Below the pieces are notes generated by a model. It did no database searches. It worked only from the letters and a program-made list of their open reading frames with translations, and was not told where the DNA came from. A stretch of DNA of 64,000 nt, taken from Gilliamella apicola. GTDB lineage: Bacteria > Pseudomonadota > Gammaproteobacteria > Enterobacterales > Orbaceae. Position numbers and translations under genes: made by a program. This document shows positions 36,799 through 47,312 of the stretch, one piece after another (the first letter of the stretch is position 1; every line of letters starts with the position of its first letter). The stretch is from contig NZ_CP007445.1 of the NCBI RefSeq assembly GCF_000599985.1, forward strand, positions 1,798,001-1,862,000, given 5' to 3'.

Positions 36799-37140
36799 CT
36801 AAATTGGATGCTTTTCCGCTGTTTCTTTTATTAGCGTTTGCAGCTCACCAGTTTGGAACATTTCGATCATAATATCACATCCTCCTACTAATTCACCTTC
36901 AACCCATAATTGTGGGAAAGTAGGCCAGTTAGCAAATTTTGGTAGTTCTGCACGAATATCAGGATTCTGTAAAATGTCTACATAAGCAAACGGCACGCCA
37001 CATTGAGATAAAACCTGCACTGCTTGAGCCGAAAAGCCACAACTTGGCAATTTTGGCGAACCTTTCATATATAAAAGAATAGGATTTTCAGCAATCTGCT
37101 TTTTGATTTTATCAAGTGTTGTCATTTCTTCAGTCGTCAT
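36799..37140 (-). CDS. grxD: Monothiol glutaredoxin GrxD (Grx4)
   Basis: This 113-residue protein has the monothiol CGFS active site (LPSCGFSAQAVQVL, C34), the GSH-binding WPTFPQLWVEGELVGGCDI segment (about residues 74-92) and family length (E. coli Grx4 115). Such proteins bind and transfer [2Fe-2S] clusters, often with BolA partners. It converges on rnt. Confidence 0.96.
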   Translation of the reverse strand: MTTEEMTTLDKIKKQIAENPILLYMKGSPKLPSCGFSAQAVQVLSQCGVPFAYVDILQNPDIRAELPKFANWPTFPQLWVEGELVGGCDIMIEMFQTGELQTLIKETAEKHPI

Positions 37141-37655
37141 AAACGTTTTTCCTTGGTAATTAATTACTAGCTTCCTATTTTAACGTAGTTTATCAGCACT
37201 TGATACCGATATGGTATATTTTTTTTGACTTATAGCAAAATATAAAATAAATATATATAATTATCAGTGGAAATGCAACGCAAGCATATACTTTTTGTAA
37301 TCAAAAGTGTTAAAAATTTTTTAAAATTTGATTAATATCAATAATAGTTAAAAATAGATTTTTGTAAAAATAATTCAGATGTCTATATCATTTCAAATTT
37401 TTTTTTACTCAATTTAATATTTAATTAGCCATAACGAGAGTATTCAACACAAAAAATTACTTAATACTTGAATAAATGAATTTTTCAATCGGAGGACAAA
37501 CATTATAAACCTGTAAAGCCAAAACAGTTAATGATACGTTTATTCCATTTTTTACTTATTGTAATTACTAACCAAAAAATCTTGCCCTCTTTAATAACTG
37601 TCAACAATATAGTATTCTACCCGCCATCCTATTAACTCTACGAAAACCAACATTT
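37141..37655. other. Intergenic region between grxD and yccS
   Basis: About 515 bp, very A+T-rich, with no gene or clear repeat that I can support. Confidence 0.4.
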
Positions 37656-39800
37656 GTGCATCCTTTTATTTTGACTTTGCATAAAGTCTTTTACAGCAGT
37701 AATCTTCTGTTTAGCATCCGCATGCTTATTAGCTTAACTGGTTCAACTTTAGTGCCATGGTATTTTGGCCATACAACACTGGTTATTCCGCTTACGCTTG
37801 GTGTGGTGGCTGCTGGATTAACCGAGATTGATACTCGATTACTTAGTCGTTGTATTAATCTAGTATTGACACTGTTCTGTTTTGCACTCGGTACGTTTTC
37901 GGTCGAGTTATTATTTGATTACCCTGCTCTGTTTATGATTGGGCTGGTGTCATCTACCTTTATTTTTATTATGCTAGGTTCACTCGGACAGCGTTATGGG
38001 GTTATTGCCTTTGGCTCGTTATTGATTGCCGCTTATACAATGCTTGGGCATAATTTATTTGATGATAAACTCACTTTACCCTGTTTTTTATTACTTGGCG
38101 CACTATGGTACAACGTTGTATCGCTAATTGAGTCGATCATTCAACCTATTCGCACCACTCAGCAGTCACTTTCAATCTGCTTTATGAAATTAGCGCAATA
38201 TTTAGATGCCAAAGCAGCAATGTTCGATCCTGATGAAACTGACGGATTTAAAAAGCAAACCTTGCAATTAACCGAAAGTAATAATCAGTTGATCAGTGCG
38301 TTTAATGATACGAAACGTTCGCTGTTTAACCGTTTAAAAAGTTATCGTGGGCAATCTTATATTCGTAAACTGTTAAGCTACTATTTTGTAGCGCAAGATA
38401 TTCATGAACGTGCAAGTTCGGCACATGGACAATATCAAGCATTAAGTGAGCATTTTAAACATAGCGATATTCTATTTCGCTTTGCACGAATTTTAAACTT
38501 GCAAGCCAAAGCCTGCATGCAGTTTGCAATAGCAATCAAACTAAACCAAACCTATCAACATGACCCTTTGTTTGCTCGCTATTTTACTTATCTTGAGGAA
38601 GCTATTGCCCAATATCAATTAAGCAATAAAGCTGACATGCTTTTGATTAAATCCTTAAAAAATTTACATCAGAATTTACTCTCTATCGACCTACTGCTTA
38701 CCAATATTGATACTGAACAACATCTTTCCAAAGAGCAAGAAGATAATCAATTGATTGACGAAGAGCTAACTAGCTTTCACGATCTGTTTGCTAAAATTAA
38801 GCGTAATTTGACCGTAAAGTCTCCACTATTTCGTCATGCAGTGCGAATGAGTTTAGTGTTTTTTGTGGGATATATGGTAATTCTCTTTTCTGATTTATCG
38901 CATGGATATTGGATCATTTTAACCAGCTTGTTTGTGTGTCAACCAAACTATTCAACCACAAAACATCGATTAAAATTACGGGTTATTGGAACTATTTTAG
39001 GGATTATAGTTGGCATTCCATTAACATTTTTGTTCCCTAGCATACCTGAGCAGTTAGTATTAATTATTATAACTGGCTGGCTGTTTTTCTTATTTAAAAA
39101 TTCTCAATATGCTTATGCCACCGCATTTATTACGTTATTGGTATTTTTTAGTTTCAGTTTGATTGGTGAAAGTAGCATATCGGTTGCTATTTCACGAATT
39201 ATAGCCACGTTAATTGGATGTTTTATTGCGTGGTTTGCGGTAAGTTTTATCTGGCCTGATTGGAAATTTAGAAATCTACCTAAATTAGTTGATCGTGTTT
39301 GTCATGATAACAGTCACTATTTGGCATTAATTGGACATCAATATTTATCGGGTAAAACCAATGATCCTCAATATCGTGTAGCACGCCGTGCTGCGCATGA
39401 TAGCAGTGCCGATTTGTCATCACTAATTAGTTTAATGACTAAAGAGCCTCATATGAATCAAGCAATCATCGATAAAGGATTTCGCCTACTTACCCTGAAT
39501 AATATATTAATCAGCTATTTATCAACGTTAGGAGCACATCGAGATAAAAATATCTCATCAAAAACCCTTGATCTGTTTGACGATTTAACTGTTTATATTA
39601 TTAATCTTCTCAGTGATAAAAAATTAGATAGCGAATATCAAGCAATTAAACAGTCCGTTGCTGATTATATTGAATCTATTTCAATCAATGACGATCAGAC
39701 CAATAGCGATCTATTGGTAATGCAACAATTAGCTTTAATACTTGATATTCTGCCAGAAATCGTCACACTTGTTAGTGAGTTGGATAATAAGACAGCTTAA
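37656..39800 (+). CDS. yccS: YccS-family inner-membrane protein (FUSC domains)
   Basis: This 714-residue protein has two hydrophobic blocks (about residues 20-155 and 395-525), each with around six helices, separated and followed by soluble helical regions. It matches YccS along its length: VIPLTLGVVAAGLTEIDTRL, LGSLGQRYGVIAFGSLLIAAYTMLG, HSDILFRFARIL, FVCQPNYSTTKHRLKLRVIG, FIWPDWKFRNLPKL (each under twenty residues apart). FUSC-type proteins are assumed to be efflux-related; the function of YccS is unknown. GTG 37656 appears to be the start. Its stop is inside a terminator hairpin. Confidence 0.92.
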   Translation: MHPFILTLHKVFYSSNLLFSIRMLISLTGSTLVPWYFGHTTLVIPLTLGVVAAGLTEIDTRLLSRCINLVLTLFCFALGTFSVELLFDYPALFMIGLVSSTFIFIMLGSLGQRYGVIAFGSLLIAAYTMLGHNLFDDKLTLPCFLLLGALWYNVVSLIESIIQPIRTTQQSLSICFMKLAQYLDAKAAMFDPDETDGFKKQTLQLTESNNQLISAFNDTKRSLFNRLKSYRGQSYIRKLLSYYFVAQDIHERASSAHGQYQALSEHFKHSDILFRFARILNLQAKACMQFAIAIKLNQTYQHDPLFARYFTYLEEAIAQYQLSNKADMLLIKSLKNLHQNLLSIDLLLTNIDTEQHLSKEQEDNQLIDEELTSFHDLFAKIKRNLTVKSPLFRHAVRMSLVFFVGYMVILFSDLSHGYWIILTSLFVCQPNYSTTKHRLKLRVIGTILGIIVGIPLTFLFPSIPEQLVLIIITGWLFFLFKNSQYAYATAFITLLVFFSFSLIGESSISVAISRIIATLIGCFIAWFAVSFIWPDWKFRNLPKLVDRVCHDNSHYLALIGHQYLSGKTNDPQYRVARRAAHDSSADLSSLISLMTKEPHMNQAIIDKGFRLLTLNNILISYLSTLGAHRDKNISSKTLDLFDDLTVYIINLLSDKKLDSEYQAIKQSVADYIESISINDDQTNSDLLVMQQLALILDILPEIVTLVSELDNKTA

Positions 39801-39812
39801 CAAAGCTGTTTT
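39792..39812 (+). terminator. Terminator overlapping the yccS stop codon
   Basis: ACAGCTT-AACA-AAGCTGT followed by TTT and a T-rich stretch; the TAA stop lies in the hairpin. Confidence 0.7.
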
Positions 39813-40301
39813 AGATTTCTAATATATCAATAGAAAGGCACTTAAAGATCTATTTTTGTATATTTTATCAATTCATAAAATCGTCATTGATTTGAAAAAT
39901 ATTGATACATAAAATCATAAAAAATAGGTTCAATAAAATGCCTTTTCTAGTAAATAGTTAGATAATTAATACAAACAATCAGATATAAAAAGAGCTAATA
40001 CAAACTCAAGAGTTAGCCACCTACACGTATAACCATAAATAAAAGCCTTTTTTAGATTTATTATTATCTATTAATTATCCACTTTTGATTCAATTCAATT
40101 AAACACGAATGCAATAATTCTATAACAACCTTGAACCCAATTAATTTTAAAGAGTTATCGATAAAAAGTAGATAATAAATTGAAATCTCAAGTGATAGAG
40201 CATAATAAACTATGTAAAAAAACTTATGGGCTAATTACTTGAAATTTAATCAATTGAACTTATATTTTATAAGATTAGGAAGAGTTTAAGGTATAAAAAT
40301 A
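39813..40301. other. Intergenic region upstream of the nuclease-NTPase gene
   Basis: About 490 bp of A+T-rich DNA without a recognisable gene. It marks the change from core genes to the accessory block and probably holds the promoter of the large gene. Confidence 0.4.
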
Positions 40302-43300
40302 ATGGCGTCAGAAGCTGGTGGATTCGCTGATAAAATTGGTAATCAATACGAAAAAAATTGGATAGCCGATCAATTACTTCTTTTACTTGAAGAAAAAGTC
40401 AATTCGGTGATTGTTGAACCTATTGGAAATGATGAAGTGGGTGTTGATGTCGTAACCGAACTTAAGGATGGCATAAAACGATATTACCAATGTAAAAGTG
40501 GTGCGGGTAATAGCGAATATTGGACGTTACCTAAACTCAATGAGTATAATATTCTAAAAAATGCTCTGTTCCAAATTCAACGTGGTCAAAGTGAATACCA
40601 CTTAATATCACCATTACCATGTAAAAAGATCAACGATCTTAGAAAAAGTGCTCTTAATAGCAATAATCCCAAGGATTTTTTAACATACCAAATCAATGCC
40701 AGTAAAGAGCGAAAAAAAGATTTTAATAGTATTTGCCAATATTTGAAGTTAGATGCTACGGTTGAATCAGATTTACTACAGGCTATAAATTTTCTGCAAA
40801 AATTTCATATTATTGCTTATGATATAAATATTAAAACCATAGAAGAACTTGAGAGTAGAGCTAGTAATTTATTTATGGATAATTCTAGCAAACTTATCGC
40901 TTTTCTAAAAAACTATCCTGAAAATTTTAATAAATTAAGACAGATAATAACATCAATCGATTTATTAGCTGATTTAAAAAACAATGGTTTTGAACCCAAA
41001 ATTATTCCTGATGATAATAGAATATCTACGGTAATCTCTTCTTTATCTGATGAATTTCAACAATCAATAGAACCTTTTCTTATTGGTGAAACATTAATTA
41101 AAAGAAGTGAATTAACCTCAGTTATTAACTCAATCGAAAATCATGCCATTACTTTAATTTCAGCAGAAGCGGGCAGTGGAAAAAGTGCACTACTTTTGGA
41201 ATTACATAATTACTTAACGACAAACAAAATTATTTCAGTACCTATTCGATTAGATAGACGCCGTCCCGAAAATAATATTGATGATTTTGGTAAATCGCTA
41301 GGCTTTCCTTATTGTCCAATCAGAAGTTGCAGTAAATTTTCTTCACAAAAAAAAATCGTATTTATTCTTGATCAACTTGATGCCATAAGATGGACTGGCG
41401 CTCATTCGAATAATGCTTTAGAAATCTGTCGTAAAATGGTGGATCAAGTTCAAAGATTAAGAAAAGAAGGAAAAGATATTAGTATCGTTCTGGCGTCAAG
41501 GGACTTTGAGTTAAATGAAGATATTGCTTTATCGAAATGGTTAGAAAGTGTCAAAAAGGATCGTTTTGACCTCAAGTTAACACTTTTAGATGAAGATACT
41601 ATTAAACCATTAATTTCCTTTTATGAACCTTTTAGTTCGCTTTCTACACAAAAACAGGAGATATTAAAAATTCCTTTATGGTTGGGAATATATTTAACAA
41701 TAGCTCAACGCAACCAAAAGGCACCTCAGTTTAGTAATAAATTAGAATTAATTAAGAAATTTTTGGAAGATAGATTAGATAAGATTAATCAACTTGGTAT
41801 CAATGAACAATTAGCTTCAGATTTTATTAATAAGCTAGTTTCATTGATGATTGGTTCATCACAATTATCAATTTCAGAACATACACTCGATCCAGCTACA
41901 AAAAAACAACTTGATGCTTGCCTTTCAGTAGGATTACTAAGTAAACAAAATAATCGAATCAGCTTTCGCCATCAAGCGTTATTTGATTACCACGTTGGCC
42001 TTGCACTTTTTCAAGCTGGAATTCAATCACCTCAAACTTTATTAAATCACATTGGTAATTATGAAGAACAAACGCTAACCAAAAGAGAACATCTTAAATA
42101 TGCGTTAACTATGCTACTTGACCATAGCGAAAAAACTTTTTGCAATTGTGCTGAGGCTATTTTATTCAATAACAATATTCGTTTCCATTTAAAAATTTTA
42201 GTTTTAAATACAATCAAAGAAATTAAACGTATCAAACAACCGATAAAATTACTTATTCACAAAATTCTTAAAACACCTGAACTAGTTGACAAATTTTTAA
42301 ATATCACCTGTGTTTCGAATATTACTATTATTTCTTACTTATGTGAGCAAAGAATTATAGAAAATTGGCTCAAGAGTGATAATGAAAAGTTAATCAATCA
42401 TGCTATCCAACTGCTTCGTTCCACTTCAACAGTTGAACCTGACTTAATTATTAATAATTTGACTGATTTTATTGGTCAGTCTGATTTATGGAATCAAAGA
42501 GTATACTCTACTCTTCCTTTGAGAGCTGCAGAAGACAGCGATGAATTGTTCGAATTTAGAAAAAAATTATCTAATTATGGTTATTTACCATATTATATTG
42601 ACTGGAATATATTAATTAAAATAAAACCATTGCGTGCATTTGATTTCATCAAAATAGTAATGGAACATTATAAAAATATTGTAGATGAAGATTCATGTTT
42701 ACATGCCTCAAATAATATTAATAATGCAACAAATTTATATTATTGGAATAATGAGGATATTGAAGAAATAAAACAACTATCTCAATTCATACCTAACCTA
42801 CTGATTGAATTGATTTTGAATTATCTAAGCAGTATTTTTAAATCAGATTGCGATAGTTCCACTAATGAGTGGCTGATTGATGATAGATATATGAACAATG
42901 GCTTTGCTAGTAGTTTTCGTAAAGGTCTAATTATCATACTTGAAAATTCCGGAAAACAACTTTACCAACAATCTGATACATTATTTGATATAATTTCGCC
43001 TTATATGAAAAAAAACAATAAGGTTATCACTCACCTAATTGCAAAACTACTATTAAATTTATCTCCAGAATACGCAGATCAAGTTATAAGTTGGTTATTA
43101 GAGTCACCAAATGAACGTTTAACGTGTGGCAATGGATCGGAAGAACCGATCTGGTTATTCCCTAGTGAACTTATCAGTAAGTTTTCGCCATTTTGTTGCA
43201 ATGAGTTATTTAGGCAGTTAGAAGAAAAAATTTATAACTTTCCAACATCTAAAAATATCGAAGAAATAAAAAGGCTATTTAAATTAACTTCAATGGGAGC

Positions 43301-44954
43301 AAATGTTAGTTATTGGGGAGAGTTACAATATTTTCAATTACCGACATTAGATAAGCATCGAATTTCTGCAAAATCAAAACAATTAATAGGCGTTTTAGAT
43401 CGTAAATTTAGTTCTTATACAAGCTCAGATTTTTGTGAAAATTATATGCCTATCGGTGGTTTTATAACATCGCCTTTACCTAAAAACCATAAACTTTCTA
43501 ATAAAGCATGGCGAAAAATAGTTTTGTCATCAAAAATTCCTGTAAAAATAAATAGGTTAGTTCAAATAACTGATGATTTAGCTTCTGAAGCAAGTATTAG
43601 ACAATTTAGCCGTAGTTTAATGGAAAGTGTAACAAAAGAACCCGACCGTTTTGCTCAATTTGCACTGACATTACCTCAGAATATTGATCCCCAATATATC
43701 AATGCCATATTTGATGGTTTAGCTGTGAGTAATAACCAACAAAATAACAGTGATGAGAAAGAAACTTGCCCAATATCTTTAATTGAACAAGTGATTTTTC
43801 ATTTTAATACCCCAAAATGTGAATATTCTTTAGCCCAATTAATCAAAAGTAGAGCTGAGAGTTATTCTCAACCAGTAATTGATTTATTAATAGATCTTGC
43901 TAAAAACTCTAGCAATCCAGAAGCCGGTAAATTGAGTGTTAGGTCTATTAAGGACGAAGATTCTATAAATAACGCTAATGCCGATTCCTTAACAAGTAAA
44001 ATGTTAAATTGTGTTCGAGGCATAGCATATCTGGCTATCTCAAAAATTTTTTGGCACAACCAAGAATTTGCTTTACAACACTTTGGCATAATTGATAACG
44101 CAATCAATGACAATCATCCCGCAATTAATATTGCAGCAGTTTCTCTCTTAGCCCCACTCCTCAATTATAATGATGATTATGCCCATCAAAAATTTATTAA
44201 ATTGTGTAATAAAGATCTGCGTATGACCTGCGCTAATGATGCATATCTATTTTTCAATCACGGTTTCGAAACAAAGTATCAATCACAATATATTGATTTA
44301 GCGATAAGAATGGTTAATTCACACATAGATGAGGTTAAAGAATTAGCTGGAATACAAATTTATGCTCGCTGGTTTTTTAATGATTTGTTTATAGAACAGC
44401 AACAATATTTATTAAAAGACACTATTTTAAAAAAAGGTTGTGCATCCATGTTATGTGAATTATTACGGCGAGATAATTATAATGATAAGATTCATAAAAT
44501 TGAAAATATTTATCAAGTTTTATTGAATGATGATGATATAAACATTTTAAAAAGGATCGGGGGTTGTATAAATGATGAAAACTATTGGAAAAAACCAAAT
44601 ATTGATAAACTATTTAACCTATTTATCTCATCAAAAGCCGCAATCTATTGCTTTGAAAATTTGGTTGATTATTTAAATAAAACACCTAAAAGTTTATTAG
44701 ATTTTGTGCAGCCTATATTGAGGTTAACCAAAGAATTCGCAATGTATTATAAGGAAAATAAAGCTTCAACAGGCTTTTATTTTAATGAAAGAAATTTAGT
44801 TGATTTGCTAAAAAGGCTATATGATGAAGCGGTAGAAGATGAAAATGGCACCGCTATTAATACCTGCCTTGATATTTGGGATAAGTTATTAAAATCAGAT
44901 TCCTTTTTTACAAAAGATGCTATCGATCAATTAAATACAGGTTTACTCAATTAA
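40302..44954 (+). CDS. Cap4/DUF4297-type nuclease fused to a STAND-like NTPase; candidate Avs-like antiphage protein
   Basis: This 1550-residue protein starts with a PD-(D/E)XK nuclease of the Cap4/DUF4297 type: E17 in NQYEKNW, E39-P40, D49 in EVGVDVV and Q63-x-K65 in YYQCKSG. An NTPase follows, with Walker A AEAGSGKSAL (288-297), Walker B IVFILDQLD (352-360) and a sensor-like VLASRDFE (396-403). Residues about 600-1550 are helical repeats without a recognised domain. Nuclease-STAND-solenoid is the layout of Avs and related single-gene defence proteins, where the solenoid detects a phage protein and the nuclease then degrades DNA. ATG 40302 has AAGG eight to ten bases upstream. It stands alone, divergent from or facing the yeh-like cluster. 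Exact family is not settled. Confidence 0.75.
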   Translation: MASEAGGFADKIGNQYEKNWIADQLLLLLEEKVNSVIVEPIGNDEVGVDVVTELKDGIKRYYQCKSGAGNSEYWTLPKLNEYNILKNALFQIQRGQSEYHLISPLPCKKINDLRKSALNSNNPKDFLTYQINASKERKKDFNSICQYLKLDATVESDLLQAINFLQKFHIIAYDINIKTIEELESRASNLFMDNSSKLIAFLKNYPENFNKLRQIITSIDLLADLKNNGFEPKIIPDDNRISTVISSLSDEFQQSIEPFLIGETLIKRSELTSVINSIENHAITLISAEAGSGKSALLLELHNYLTTNKIISVPIRLDRRRPENNIDDFGKSLGFPYCPIRSCSKFSSQKKIVFILDQLDAIRWTGAHSNNALEICRKMVDQVQRLRKEGKDISIVLASRDFELNEDIALSKWLESVKKDRFDLKLTLLDEDTIKPLISFYEPFSSLSTQKQEILKIPLWLGIYLTIAQRNQKAPQFSNKLELIKKFLEDRLDKINQLGINEQLASDFINKLVSLMIGSSQLSISEHTLDPATKKQLDACLSVGLLSKQNNRISFRHQALFDYHVGLALFQAGIQSPQTLLNHIGNYEEQTLTKREHLKYALTMLLDHSEKTFCNCAEAILFNNNIRFHLKILVLNTIKEIKRIKQPIKLLIHKILKTPELVDKFLNITCVSNITIISYLCEQRIIENWLKSDNEKLINHAIQLLRSTSTVEPDLIINNLTDFIGQSDLWNQRVYSTLPLRAAEDSDELFEFRKKLSNYGYLPYYIDWNILIKIKPLRAFDFIKIVMEHYKNIVDEDSCLHASNNINNATNLYYWNNEDIEEIKQLSQFIPNLLIELILNYLSSIFKSDCDSSTNEWLIDDRYMNNGFASSFRKGLIIILENSGKQLYQQSDTLFDIISPYMKKNNKVITHLIAKLLLNLSPEYADQVISWLLESPNERLTCGNGSEEPIWLFPSELISKFSPFCCNELFRQLEEKIYNFPTSKNIEEIKRLFKLTSMGANVSYWGELQYFQLPTLDKHRISAKSKQLIGVLDRKFSSYTSSDFCENYMPIGGFITSPLPKNHKLSNKAWRKIVLSSKIPVKINRLVQITDDLASEASIRQFSRSLMESVTKEPDRFAQFALTLPQNIDPQYINAIFDGLAVSNNQQNNSDEKETCPISLIEQVIFHFNTPKCEYSLAQLIKSRAESYSQPVIDLLIDLAKNSSNPEAGKLSVRSIKDEDSINNANADSLTSKMLNCVRGIAYLAISKIFWHNQEFALQHFGIIDNAINDNHPAINIAAVSLLAPLLNYNDDYAHQKFIKLCNKDLRMTCANDAYLFFNHGFETKYQSQYIDLAIRMVNSHIDEVKELAGIQIYARWFFNDLFIEQQQYLLKDTILKKGCASMLCELLRRDNYNDKIHKIENIYQVLLNDDDINILKRIGGCINDENYWKKPNIDKLFNLFISSKAAIYCFENLVDYLNKTPKSLLDFVQPILRLTKEFAMYYKENKASTGFYFNERNLVDLLKRLYDEAVEDENGTAINTCLDIWDKLLKSDSFFTKDAIDQLNTGLLN

Positions 44955-45197
44955 GAAGATATTAATTCTATAAACATAATATTGCTACAATATTTTTAAT
45001 TATCACTTAGATTTTTTACTAAAGTTAGATCATCTTGTAAAAATCATTCAGAAGTCTATGTTATTTAAAATGGCATTGATAAAGATATTCAATATAAAAT
45101 GCATATAACATTAACTAAAATCTCAATAAACGATTTTTTTCTAAACTATTTTCTGTTGTTTGTGTCAAGTTATCTGTTGGTATTGTTTGATTTTAGG

Positions 45198-47312
45198 TTA
45201 TGTTTCATCTCCCTTTATAACTATTGGTAATTGATAGTGTGTATTGTTCATTAACTGGCATAGATAGGCCGTTTGTAGAATATGTTTGATTTCTATCGGT
45301 TGGTTTTGCGCTAATTTATTTAGAGTGTGGCTTAACGTAGTTAATCCAAGTGTATCGCATTGGTATTGTAATTGATTTATTTTTTGTTTATCTGCGTTTG
45401 ATAAGATCAATCGCCCAGAACTGGTGATTGCTTCAAGTAATGCCATTGTGGGTTTAATGATATATGTCGCAATGGGATCTTGTTGGTAATTAATTTGCGC
45501 TATCTGTTTTTTTAATACCGGTTCTTTGGATGCTTCAAAGGCTTTATAATTTTTTCCTTTTGGATATAACCATTCATAATCAAAATCCAAATTGGCGATA
45601 TTGATTTGGTCGGTTTTTGACTCTTTATAAATGATCGCAAAAGGTTCAAGATCTAAATTACTGTCATTTTTTTTGCATTTTACCAATATCGTCAATGGTT
45701 GATGAGCCGTTCTTATAAAGAGGTTTAATATATCAATGCGCTGTGTATAAATTCCATCCCAAAAAAGTCGTAATAACAGTTGGTTGTTTTGATTATCTTT
45801 TATACACCAAACTAAACTCTGTTTAATTTCATCTAATACTGGTTTTTGTGTATTGGTAACATGAATAGCAATGACCTGATCAAATAAGCCTTCACTGACA
45901 TCACTATTTTCTAAATAACGGCTTAGTTCTTTCCAATTTCGAAAACCATTAGAGGCTCGAAATTCTTGATAATCCTGATTACTCCATCCTGTCGATTTTA
46001 GCACCACACTCGATCCTGTGCTTGACAAATTATTGCCTTCAGCAAGAAGAGGATTGTTCAGTGAGAATCGTTTTCGCATCAACATATTTGGCATTGATTG
46101 CCATAATGAAATACTGTTCCATATTGAATATCGATTAAAATTAATATCAGCATTATTGGATCTGGCTAGCGTTGTTTGATAATACTGATTATGCTCGGGG
46201 TGCCAAAAATAGAAAGTAACACCTTGTGCACCTGTTTTACTTTGCCACCAATAAGCACCTAATGGTAGTAAATCTAATGTTTGCTTATCGGTTTGGTATT
46301 GGCGTTTTTGTTTTCCTCGTAAATTGACAAGTTGTTGACCTTGGCTATTTAATATCGTTTGCAAATGAACGGTTAAGCGAGCTAAAAGTAAGATAATCTC
46401 TTGCTCTTCAATAGCGAAATGTCGATTAGCTTGCATTTCAACTAATTGGCACAATTGCCTAAGCATGGCTGCCAACTTTGGTAAACCTTGCGCACGGGCT
46501 GACATATTAAGCAATTGTAATTGGTTAGCTTGGCTAGTACTTACATGCGATAACCCATGAGTTATTAACGCATTGATTTGATTTTGTATCTGCGTTATCA
46601 AGATAATTTCATCATCGCAAAGCTCATCTTGCTGATTTTTTTGTTCATGTTCTGCAACAATCTGATCAGGCCATACCCATTTTTTTTGATTTTGTTGAAA
46701 TAGATAAGCAATAACCGCTAAATGTACTGCCTGTTTTTGCTTATCTGGCAATTCAGAAATGATACCAGCAAAGCCCGTACCCGCCGTATAGATAATTGGT
46801 GTGGTACTGAGTGGAACTTGAATGCGAAGTTGAACATCCTGAGTTTGTACTGTTATTACATCGTTTTGTAACCAATCAAACAGTAATTGATAAGCTAGTC
46901 GTATATTGGCTTTGCCCACGGTTTTAAATAACTGACTACTCTCAATTGCTAATAGCTCGGCTAAAGGATCATTATTTGGTTTAGAGGATTCATTTGGTTG
47001 ATTAACTGTGTCACAACTTGGGTTAACTTTGGCTTTATCGATAAGTGGATTTTCGTGTAGCCATAACACAGAAGCTATTATGTGTTTACAATGATCACTG
47101 GCTGGACAGCTACACTTTGCCGCTTGAATACCTTGTGGTGTCAATTTGACTTGTTGGTTATCAACCTCAAATATCAAATGTGATTGATTGTGTTCGATTA
47201 ATTTAACTTTATTAGCTTCAATATCTTTAAGTGCACGTCGAATTACACCTACATTCGCATAGACAGCCAAAGCATCTTGATCATAATTTAAATAGATTTC
47301 TGACCAACTCAT
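45198..47312 (-). CDS. yehQ: SWIM zinc-finger protein (YehQ-like)
   Basis: This 704-residue cytoplasmic protein has a SWIM finger near residue 65, CSCPASDHCKH (CxCx5CxH), after an N-terminal strand region (WSEIYLNYDQDALAVY). The rest has no catalytic motif I can identify. ATG 47312 overlaps the stop of the VWA gene (AAATGA), so translation is coupled; an in-frame GCC-start seven codons upstream is unlikely. It is the last gene of the MoxR-DUF5682-VWA-SWIM cluster, matching E. coli yehL-yehM-yehP-yehQ in order. Confidence 0.8.
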   Translation of the reverse strand: MSWSEIYLNYDQDALAVYANVGVIRRALKDIEANKVKLIEHNQSHLIFEVDNQQVKLTPQGIQAAKCSCPASDHCKHIIASVLWLHENPLIDKAKVNPSCDTVNQPNESSKPNNDPLAELLAIESSQLFKTVGKANIRLAYQLLFDWLQNDVITVQTQDVQLRIQVPLSTTPIIYTAGTGFAGIISELPDKQKQAVHLAVIAYLFQQNQKKWVWPDQIVAEHEQKNQQDELCDDEIILITQIQNQINALITHGLSHVSTSQANQLQLLNMSARAQGLPKLAAMLRQLCQLVEMQANRHFAIEEQEIILLLARLTVHLQTILNSQGQQLVNLRGKQKRQYQTDKQTLDLLPLGAYWWQSKTGAQGVTFYFWHPEHNQYYQTTLARSNNADINFNRYSIWNSISLWQSMPNMLMRKRFSLNNPLLAEGNNLSSTGSSVVLKSTGWSNQDYQEFRASNGFRNWKELSRYLENSDVSEGLFDQVIAIHVTNTQKPVLDEIKQSLVWCIKDNQNNQLLLRLFWDGIYTQRIDILNLFIRTAHQPLTILVKCKKNDSNLDLEPFAIIYKESKTDQINIANLDFDYEWLYPKGKNYKAFEASKEPVLKKQIAQINYQQDPIATYIIKPTMALLEAITSSGRLILSNADKQKINQLQYQCDTLGLTTLSHTLNKLAQNQPIEIKHILQTAYLCQLMNNTHYQLPIVIKGDET

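Noticed and set aside
40302..44954. Interpretation of the large gene as a restriction enzyme subunit
   Set aside because: The N-terminal nuclease motif alone would fit, but there are no methylase or specificity genes and no helicase motifs; the single P-loop with a long repeat region fits STAND proteins better.
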